Source of the DNA: an uncultured Oscillospiraceae bacterium
GTDB lineage: Bacteria; Bacillota; Clostridia; Oscillospirales; Oscillospiraceae
NCBI GenBank assembly: GCA_934561515.1
Contig: CAKTGM010000007.1
Location: forward strand, 14,764 to 78,763
DNA: 64,000 nucleotides
Reading direction: 5' to 3'
Positions within the stretch are counted from its first letter, which is position 1, and each line of letters begins with the position of its first letter. The notes below the pieces were generated by a model, which saw nothing but the letters and a program-made list of their open reading frames with translations, was not told where the DNA came from and searched no databases. Positions 58,470 to 64,000 of the stretch are shown here, in pieces. The position numbers and the translations under genes were made by a program.

Positions 58470-58504
58470 GATCATGACACCTCTAAAGGGGGACATAGAA
58501 CAAA

Positions 58505-59446
58505 ATGAGCAAGATTTACGACGTTATCGTTCTGGGCGCGGGCCCCGCAGGCCTGACTGCCGGCCTCTATGCCGGGCGCGCCAGACTCTCTACCCTGATG
58601 ATCGAAAAGGGTCAGGATGGCGGTCAGATCGCCATCACCAATGAAATTGAAAACTATCCCGGTCAGGTCGAAGGCGACAGCGGCCCGAGCCTGATCGCGC
58701 GTATGACAAAGCAGTGCGAGCACTTCGGTGTGGAGCGCGTGAGCGACATGATCAAGGAAGTGCAGCTCACCGGCCCTGTGAAGAAGCTCATCGGCGTGAA
58801 GGGCGAGTATGAGGCCAAGTGCGTCATCATCGCCACCGGCGCGTTCCCGCGCCCCATCGGCTGCAAGAACGAGGGCAAGTTCGTCGGCAAGGGCATTTCC
58901 TTCTGCGCGACCTGCGACGCCTCCTTCTTTGAGGACCTTGAGGTGTATGTGGTCGGCGGCGGCGATGCTGCCGTGGAAGAGGCCATGTACCTGACGAAGT
59001 TCGCCCGCAAGGTGACCATCATCCACCGCCGCGACGAGCTGCGCGCTGCCAAGTCCATTCAGGAAAAGGCCTTCAAGAACGAGAAGATCCACTTCCTGTG
59101 GAATACCGTCGTCGACGAGGTCGACGGCGAGGACGAGATCCTCTCCAAGATGATCGTGAAGAACACCAAGACCGGCGAGCTGACGACCATCGAGGCGGAC
59201 GAGGACGACGGCCTGTTCGGACTGTTTGGCTTCATCGGCCTTCTGCCCAAGAGCGACCTCTTTGAAGGCGTGATCGACATGGACAAGGGCTATATCAAGA
59301 CCGACGACAATATGCACACCAACATCGAAGGCGTCTATGCCGCGGGCGATGTCCGCGTCAAGAGCCTGCGCCAGGTCGTCACGGCCGCTGCGGACGGCGC
59401 CATCGCCGCCATGCAGGCTGAAAAATATATTGCGGATCAGGAATAA
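58505..59446 (+). CDS. trxB: Thioredoxin reductase of the glycine reductase system
   Basis: 313-residue FAD/NAD(P)H disulfide oxidoreductase: FAD motif VLGAGPAGLTAG at 9-20, redox motif FCATCDASF near residue 135, second dinucleotide fold VVGGGDAAVEEA near residue 155 and AAGDVRVKSLRQ near residue 279. Two changes from the usual pattern are visible: the CATC spacing is normal, while an acidic insertion EADEDDGLFGLFG lies near residue 234. It reduces TrxA encoded 17 bases downstream, feeding electrons to GrdA. Confidence 0.94.
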   Translation: MSKIYDVIVLGAGPAGLTAGLYAGRARLSTLMIEKGQDGGQIAITNEIENYPGQVEGDSGPSLIARMTKQCEHFGVERVSDMIKEVQLTGPVKKLIGVKGEYEAKCVIIATGAFPRPIGCKNEGKFVGKGISFCATCDASFFEDLEVYVVGGGDAAVEEAMYLTKFARKVTIIHRRDELRAAKSIQEKAFKNEKIHFLWNTVVDEVDGEDEILSKMIVKNTKTGELTTIEADEDDGLFGLFGFIGLLPKSDLFEGVIDMDKGYIKTDDNMHTNIEGVYAAGDVRVKSLRQVVTAAADGAIAAMQAEKYIADQE

Positions 59447-59463
59447 GAAAAGGAGAGATCACC

Positions 59464-59781
59464 ATGCTTGAACTCGATAAGACTACCTTTGAAGCGGAAG
59501 TGCTTCAGGCTCCCGGCAAGATCGTCGTTGACTTCTACGGCGACGGCTGCGTTCCCTGCGCGGCTCTCATGCCCCACGTCCACGGCTTTGCCGACGTTTA
59601 CGGCGACAAACTCAAGTTCTGCGCCCTGAACACCACCAAGGCCCGCCGCCTTGCCATCTCCCAGAAGATCCTCGGCCTTCCCGTGATCGCGGTCTATGAG
59701 AACGGCCAGATGATCGATTCCTGCGTGAAGGAAGACGCCACGCCCGAGAACGTGGAAGCGATGATCAAGAAGTATATCTAA
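59464..59781 (+). CDS. trxA: Thioredoxin with GCVPC active site
   Basis: 105 residues, thioredoxin fold; the active site reads GCVPC (Cys29, Cys32) instead of WCGPC. The same atypical motif is known from thioredoxins of glycine-reducing clostridia, where the protein reduces the selenoprotein GrdA. Its place between trxB and grdA supports that role. Conserved cis-Pro region GLPVIAVYENG near residue 76. Confidence 0.94.
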   Translation: MLELDKTTFEAEVLQAPGKIVVDFYGDGCVPCAALMPHVHGFADVYGDKLKFCALNTTKARRLAISQKILGLPVIAVYENGQMIDSCVKEDATPENVEAMIKKYI

Positions 59782-59848
59782 TCTGCGATAGTCTGCTTTT
59801 CGCAAGAAGAGCTGCTATAAAAATTCTGAGGAAAAGGAGGAAAGAGTA

Positions 59849-60325
59849 ATGAGCATCTTAGCTGGTAAGAAAGTTGTCATCATCGGTGACCGTGACGGTA
59901 TCCCCGGTATGGCGATCGAAGAGTGCGCAAAGTCCGCCGGTGCGGAAGTCGTATTTTCCTCGACGGAATGCTTCGTCTGAACGGCCGCAGGTGCAATGGA
60001 TCTGGAAAACCAGAAGCGTGTGAAGGAATTCGCTGAGCAGTATGGCCCCGAGAACGTCGTCGTTCTTCTGGGCGCATCTGAGGGCGAAGCTTCCGGCCTC
60101 GCTGCTGAGACGGTCACCGCCGGTGACCCGACCTATGCCGGTCCGTTGACAGGAGTCTCGTTGGGACTCACGGTTTATCACGTTTGCGAGCCTGAGGTCA
60201 AGGCTGAATTCGATCCTGCCGTCTATGACGAGCAGATCAGCATGATGGAAATGGTTCTGGACGTTGATGATATCATCAGCGAAATGAGCGCCATCCGCGA
60301 TCAGTACTGCAAGTATCTCGGCTAA
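59849..60325 (+). CDS. grdA: Glycine reductase selenoprotein A
   Basis: 158 residues with selenocysteine at codon 44 (TGA 59978-59980) in the motif CFV-U-TAAGAMD that defines GrdA. The small carrier accepts the carboxymethyl group on Sec and, with Cys41, forms a mixed selenide-sulfide later reduced by thioredoxin, giving a selenoether-derived ketene passed to protein C. Frame runs on to 60325, ending YCKYLG. AAAGGAGG precedes the ATG, consistent with high expression. Confidence 0.96.
59983..60000 (+). promoter_or_regulatory. Candidate SECIS hairpin of grdA
   Basis: Short stem CCGC-AGGT-GC with a bulge before the closing GG, starting a few bases after the Sec UGA; loop contains GGU as in the grdB element. 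Weak by itself, supported by position. Confidence 0.4.
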
Positions 60326-60357
60326 AAAACAGACTGCACAATCAGACAGGTGTCTAT

Positions 60358-60385
60358 GAAGGCGGCGGCAGAAGCCGCCGCCTTC
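60358..60385 (+). repeat. Stem-loop between grdA and grdC
   Basis: GAAGGCGGCGGC-AGAA-GCCGCCGCCTTC, 12 perfect pairs, no T-run. A second hairpin, GCAGCGA/TCGCTGC, lies at 60439-60457. Both are in the 234-base gap, which contains no credible gene. Confidence 0.75.
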
Positions 60386-60559
60386 CGCAGTTTGGCCGCT
60401 TTCAATGGCTGCAGCAGCCGGAGGCCGCGGTGTGATATGCAGCGAAGCAGTCGCTGCAGCGATTTAAGGCGATCAACAGAAAGAAGCAGGACGATTCCAA
60501 AGGATTCCCATCGGAACAAACCAAATCTGGAACAAACATAGAAAGGGAAGGACAACACT

Positions 60560-62101
60560 ATGAAAGCAGTGATCAAGGGCGCCGGCTACATCCTGGCGCA
60601 CGCACCCGATATGGTGCTCCACAACGGCACCACCCAGACGACCGAGCGCATCGTCAACCCCGAGAGCGAATACCTCAAGGAGCTGCCGAACCACATCCGC
60701 TCGTTCGACCAGGTTCTCTCCTACTGGCCCAACCAGGTCTACATCGGAAACAAGACCCCTGATGAGCTGACCGCCGTTCCCCAGCCCTGGTGCGACAAGA
60801 CCTGCGATGTCAGCGACCGCTACGGCAGATTCGGCCAGATGATGCCGCAGGAGGAGTTTTTGCTGCTGATGCAGGCCTGCGACGTGTTCGACCTTGTCAA
60901 GCTGGAAGCCGGCTTTGCCGCCGCCCACCGCGGCGAGCTTGCCGCGAATCCCCTGATCGACGAGACCATCATGGCCCGCATCCCCGAGACGCAGACCGAG
61001 AAGGCTGAGATCGAGCGCCTCGTTGCCGAGGAGCATTCCGAGGGGCTTTATCACCACGGCGAGCTGGTCGGCTGTGTCAACCGCGCGCACGACATCGACG
61101 TGAACCTCTCCGCCCACGTCATGCATGAAAACCTCGTCTCCAAGGCGTCCTCCGTGCTGGCGCTGCTCGCAGCGATCAAGCAGAGCGGCATTGCCAAGGA
61201 AGACGTCGACTACGTGGTCGACTGCTGCGAGGAGGCCTGCGGCGATATGAACCAGCGCGGCGGCGGCAACTTTGCCAAGGCGGCAGCTGAGATCGCCGGC
61301 CTGAGCAATGCGACCGGCTCTGACGTGCGCGGCTTCTGCGCGGGCCCGGCCCACGCGATGATCGACGCGGCGTCCCTCGTTGCCGCGGGCGCGTTCAAGA
61401 CCGTCGTCGTCACCGCCGGCGGCTGCACCGCCAAGCTCGGCATGAACGGCAAGGACCACGTCAAGAAGGGCCTTCCCATCATGGAGGACATGATCGGCGG
61501 CTTTGCGGTCGTGCTGACGCAGGACGACGGCGTGAGCCCCGAGGTCAACCTTGAAATGATCGGCCGCCACACCGTCGGCACGGGTTCCGCGCCGCAGGCG
61601 GTCATCTCCAGCCTTGTCACCAATCCGCTCGATAAGTTCGGCATGAAGATCACCGATATCGACAAGTACTCCCCCGAGATGCAGAACCCCGATATCACCA
61701 AGCCTGCCGGCGCGGGCGACGTGCCGCAGTCCAACTACAAGATGATCGCGGCCCTCGCCGTCAAGCGCGGCGAGCTCGAGCGCGCGGATCTTGCGAAGTT
61801 CCCCCTCGAGCACGGCCTGACCGGCTGGGCCCCTACACAGGGCCACATCCCCTCCGGCGTGCCCTATATCGGCTTTGCCCGCGAGGATATCCTCTCCGGC
61901 AAGTGCAAGCGCGTGATGATCATCGGCAAGGGCTCGCTGTTCCTCGGCCGCATGACCAACCTCTTCGACGGCGTGTCCTTTGTCATTCAGGCCAACAGCG
62001 GCGAGGAGAAGTCCTCCGGCGTCAGCGAGGCTGAGGTCAAGGACATGATCGCCAAGACGATGCGTGATTTCGCCGCGACGCTGCTTGCGCAGGCGGAATA
62101 A
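60560..62101 (+). CDS. grdC: Glycine reductase protein C beta subunit
   Basis: 513 residues. GrdC with GrdD forms protein C, which receives the acetyl group and releases acetyl phosphate. The sequence resembles thiolase/FabH-type acyltransferases: DYVVDCCEEACGDMNQRGGGN near residue 215 and GFCAGPAHAMIDAASLVAAG near residue 255, with several conserved cysteines. GGGAAGG precedes the ATG. The grdD ATG follows 13 bases after the stop. Confidence 0.95.
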   Translation: MKAVIKGAGYILAHAPDMVLHNGTTQTTERIVNPESEYLKELPNHIRSFDQVLSYWPNQVYIGNKTPDELTAVPQPWCDKTCDVSDRYGRFGQMMPQEEFLLLMQACDVFDLVKLEAGFAAAHRGELAANPLIDETIMARIPETQTEKAEIERLVAEEHSEGLYHHGELVGCVNRAHDIDVNLSAHVMHENLVSKASSVLALLAAIKQSGIAKEDVDYVVDCCEEACGDMNQRGGGNFAKAAAEIAGLSNATGSDVRGFCAGPAHAMIDAASLVAAGAFKTVVVTAGGCTAKLGMNGKDHVKKGLPIMEDMIGGFAVVLTQDDGVSPEVNLEMIGRHTVGTGSAPQAVISSLVTNPLDKFGMKITDIDKYSPEMQNPDITKPAGAGDVPQSNYKMIAALAVKRGELERADLAKFPLEHGLTGWAPTQGHIPSGVPYIGFAREDILSGKCKRVMIIGKGSLFLGRMTNLFDGVSFVIQANSGEEKSSGVSEAEVKDMIAKTMRDFAATLLAQAE

Positions 62102-62114
62102 TGGAGGAAGCATC

Positions 62115-63272
62115 ATGAGTGATTTGCAGAAGACCATTGCAAGGACCTTCCTCGAAATGGCCGAGGGTCTGGAGAGCGGCTGCTACGGGCCGCGCCCCAA
62201 GATCGCGCTGACCGGCATGGGCAGCGAGCATGGCGAGGAAAACGCCATGCAGGCGGCCATCATGGCCAGCAAGCGCGGCGTGGACGTGTACTACATCGGC
62301 TCTCTCGAGGCTGAGGGCGTCACGACTGTGCACGTTGCCGACGATGAGGAAGGCCACAGGAAGATGGAGCAGATGGTGGAAAGCGGCGAGGTCGATGGCG
62401 CTGTGACCATGCACTTCCCGTTCCCTATCGGCGTTTCCACGGTCGGCCGCGTTGTGACCCCGGCGAAGGGCAAGGAGATGTTCATTGCGAACACCACCGG
62501 CACTTCGAGCGGAGACCGCATCGAGGGCATGATCAAAAACACCATTTACGGCATCATCACCGCCAAGGCCTGCGGCGTGAAGGACCCCACGGTCGGCATT
62601 CTGAACGTGGACGGCGCACGCCAGACGGAGCTTGCGCTCAAGGAGCTGCGCGAGGGCGGCTATGACTTCAAGTGGGCCACCTCTGCCCGCGCCGACGGCG
62701 GCGCTGTGATGCGCGGCAACGACGTGCTGCAGGGCACGCCTGATATCATGGTCATGGACAGCCTGACCGGCAACGTCATGATCAAGATGATGTCCGCCTA
62801 CACCACCGGCGGCAGCTTCGAGTCCACGGGCTTTGGCTACGGCCCCGGCATCGGCAAGGACTACAACAAGCTCATCCTCATCATCTCCCGCGCCAGCGGC
62901 GCGCCGCTGATCGCCAACGCGATCGAGTACGCGGCCCAGCTCGTGCGCGGCAAGGTGTTCGAGATCGCCCGTCAGGAGTTCGAGGCCGCTGAAAAGGCCG
63001 GCCTGAGCCGCATCCTCGAGGCGCGCAAGGCTGCCGCCAAGGGCGCCTCCGCCGCGGCGGAGGAAGAGGTCAAGTGCCCGAGCGCCGAGCCCTGCACCGC
63101 CAGCATCCCCGGCATCGAGGTCATGGACCTTGAGGACGCCGCCAAGGTGCTCTGGAAGGCCGGCATCTATGCCGAGACCGGCATGGGCTGCACGGGCCCG
63201 CTCGTCATGATGAGCGAGGCGAACCACGATAAGGCCGTCGAGCTGCTCAAGGGCGCGGGCTATATCGGCTAA
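62115..63272 (+). CDS. grdD: Glycine reductase protein C alpha subunit
   Basis: 385 residues related to the phosphate acyltransferase PlsX fold, with KIALTGMGSEHGEENAMQAA near residue 26, INGVEDPTVGILN-like region at CGVKDPTVGILNVDG near residue 157, and a C-terminal Cys in CTASIPGIEV. Partner of GrdC in forming acetyl phosphate from the GrdA-bound acetyl group. The ATG at 62115 has GGAGGAAG upstream; earlier in-frame codons lie inside grdC. Confidence 0.95.
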   Translation: MSDLQKTIARTFLEMAEGLESGCYGPRPKIALTGMGSEHGEENAMQAAIMASKRGVDVYYIGSLEAEGVTTVHVADDEEGHRKMEQMVESGEVDGAVTMHFPFPIGVSTVGRVVTPAKGKEMFIANTTGTSSGDRIEGMIKNTIYGIITAKACGVKDPTVGILNVDGARQTELALKELREGGYDFKWATSARADGGAVMRGNDVLQGTPDIMVMDSLTGNVMIKMMSAYTTGGSFESTGFGYGPGIGKDYNKLILIISRASGAPLIANAIEYAAQLVRGKVFEIARQEFEAAEKAGLSRILEARKAAAKGASAAAEEEVKCPSAEPCTASIPGIEVMDLEDAAKVLWKAGIYAETGMGCTGPLVMMSEANHDKAVELLKGAGYIG

Positions 63273-63285
63273 GGAGGAAAACGCA

Positions 63286-63579
63286 ATGCTGGTGAAAGAC
63301 ACCGTAAAGAAGACGGAGCTGGATCTGACCACGGCGGAGCTGATCGATCTGGTTGCCAACGGCAACCGTCAGGTCGATCTGGTGTTCGACGAAAAGCAGA
63401 GCGATGAGGACGGTTATCTGCACTGGGATCGTGAAAACTGGACCAGCGTGGACGGCAAGCGCTTCATCCGCAGCTATTTCCTCGACGGCCGCGCGCTGAG
63501 CGATTTCAGCGGCTACAACAAGTACGACATGAAGGGCTATTTCCAGCCGGAAAAGGCCAGGGAAGTCCTGCTTGGTTGA
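63286..63579 (+). CDS. Unknown 97-residue protein at the end of the grd operon
   Basis: No family recognised. Acidic, soluble, no signal or membrane segment: TAELIDLVANGNRQVDLVFD near residues 16-35, then aromatic-rich GYLHWDRENWTS and GYNKYDMKGYFQPEK. AAGGAGG eight bases before the ATG and only 13 bases after grdD, ahead of the operon terminator, so it is co-expressed with glycine reductase. Could be a regulatory or assembly factor; that is speculation. Confidence 0.85.
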   Translation: MLVKDTVKKTELDLTTAELIDLVANGNRQVDLVFDEKQSDEDGYLHWDRENWTSVDGKRFIRSYFLDGRALSDFSGYNKYDMKGYFQPEKAREVLLG

Positions 63580-63588
63580 TGAATCGAG

Positions 63589-63617
63589 AAGCGGCGCGCC
63601 CTTTGGCGCGCCGCTTT
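63589..63617 (+). terminator. Terminator of the grd operon
   Basis: AAGCGGCGCGCC-CTTT-GGCGCGCCGCTT, 12 pairs, followed by a short pyrimidine stretch. Confidence 0.82.
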
Positions 63618-63639
63618 CCAAATTTTCTTCGTTTCGCTC

Positions 63640-63668
63640 TTGACAGGCGGGGAGAAAACACTTATAAT
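63640..63668 (+). promoter_or_regulatory. Promoter of tRNA-Pro
   Basis: TTGACA (63640-63645), 17-base spacer, TATAAT (63663-63668), a full consensus. Confidence 0.9.
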
Positions 63669-63706
63669 ACTACTGTTCTGCGACGCAGAATTGGAAATGT
63701 ACATAT

Positions 63707-63782
63707 CCGGGTGTAGCGCAGTTGGTAGCGCGCATGGTTCGGGACCATGAGGCCGTGAGTTCGAATCTCGCCACTCGGACCA
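63707..63782 (+). tRNA. tRNA-Pro (anticodon CGG)
   Basis: Acceptor CCGGGTG/CACTCGG, D arm GCGC/GCGC, anticodon stem CATGG/CCATG with loop TTCGGGA giving CGG, T-loop TTCGAAT, encoded CCA. Confidence 0.95.
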
Positions 63783-63783
63783 T

Positions 63784-63836
63784 GCAGAGTGTCCTTATAG
63801 GATCTGAGTATCCTGTAATGGACACTCTGCTTTTTT
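63784..63836. terminator. Terminator after tRNA-Pro
   Basis: GCAGAGTGTCC/GGACACTCTGC enclosing a second pairing TTATAGGAT/ATCCTGTAA, then six T. It also overlaps the 3' end of the minus-strand recombinase gene. Confidence 0.88.
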
Positions 63837-64000
63837 ATGTGAAGAATGGTGAAAAGCTGGAGCTGTCGATGCTCACCCGTTCCCGCAGGCACAGCAGCTT
63901 GACCTTATGTTCGGTCAGCAGATCGATGTACTGCTTTGTCATGCCCCAGTCCCGCCCTATACGGTCAAGGCTGCTTATCAGCACCACATCCACCTTTCCG
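63835..64000 (-). CDS. Resolvase-type serine recombinase, C-terminal part (truncated by window edge)
   Basis: The minus strand is open from the window edge to TAA at 63835-63837. It reads KVDVVLISSLDRIGRDWG, then YIDLLTEHKVKLLCLRE, the signature region of the serine recombinase catalytic domain (the SLDRxGRD helix). The protein stops shortly afterwards, with no room for a helix-turn-helix or zinc-ribbon recombinase domain, so it is either a catalytic-domain-only protein or a remnant. Lies tail-to-tail against tRNA-Pro, suggesting a mobile element beyond the window. Confidence 0.72.
   Translation of the reverse strand, partial: GKVDVVLISSLDRIGRDWGMTKQYIDLLTEHKVKLLCLRERVSIDSSSFSPFFT

Noticed and set aside
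59849..59980. grdA as a 43-codon pseudogene fragment
   Set aside because: The TGA is the Sec codon of the CFVU motif; the following 114 codons are normal GrdA.

Overview
The window is a gene-dense, GC-rich (roughly 60%) stretch of a bacterial chromosome, best explained as an anaerobic Clostridia, probably Oscillospiraceae-like. The evidence is a V-type ATPase, clostridial-style pyr and aro operons, a SAM-I and a glycine riboswitch, Shine-Dalgarno AGGAGG sites, near-consensus sigma-A promoters with 16-17 bp spacers, and a complete selenium-dependent glycine reductase operon. The taxonomic placement is inference.

Layout. 1-3388: end of a V-ATPase operon (A partial, B, D). 3440-9716, minus strand: pyrimidine operon pyrC-pyrK-pyrD-pyrF-HAD phosphatase-pyrE-pyrB-pyrI. 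9999-17828, plus strand: aromatic amino acid operon aroF-tyrA-aroB-aroA-aroC-pheA-aroE/aroK fusion, preceded by a promoter, a 17-residue Phe/Tyr-rich leader peptide and an intrinsic terminator. These can be folded into a complete ribosome-mediated attenuator. 17965-24153: small membrane and hypothetical genes, murI, a Na/Pi cotransporter, and xdhC-yqeC-yqeB, accessory genes of selenium-dependent molybdenum hydroxylases. 24215-30776: YhaM-like exonuclease, a dicarboxylate symporter, and a marR-controlled heterodimeric ABC exporter. 30941-33565: a TetM/EF-G-like GTPase fused to a C-terminal YacP/Rae1-like NYN nuclease domain. Then come tRNA-Leu, a GH24-SLH-GH25 wall protein, a FliB-like protein, ackA diverging from tmcAL, a lipoprotein, HD and TIM-barrel proteins, a rhomboid-like protein with a zinc ribbon, an SPFH/ribbon-helix-helix pair, a MATE exporter with a terminator-containing leader, and metK under a SAM-I riboswitch. 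48118-51180: small alarmone synthetase, a small membrane protein and a D-aminoacylase-like amidohydrolase. 51351-63579: the selenium island selA-selB-selC, then a tandem glycine riboswitch and grdX-grdE-grdB(Sec)-trxB-trxA-grdA(Sec)-grdC-grdD plus an unknown 97-residue gene. The window ends with tRNA-Pro and the 3' end of a resolvase-type serine recombinase gene.

How it fits together. The island encodes Sec-tRNA synthesis (SelA, tRNA-Sec) and Sec decoding (SelB) directly beside two genes with in-frame UGA (grdB and grdA). Their operon is controlled by glycine, the substrate. Glycine reductase yields acetyl phosphate, which the acetate kinase encoded in the same window could convert to ATP. 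TrxB/TrxA supply electrons. Points most worth a second look are the aro attenuator, the GTPase-NYN nuclease fusion, the MATE leader, the unknown last gene of the grd operon, and several palindromic operator candidates.
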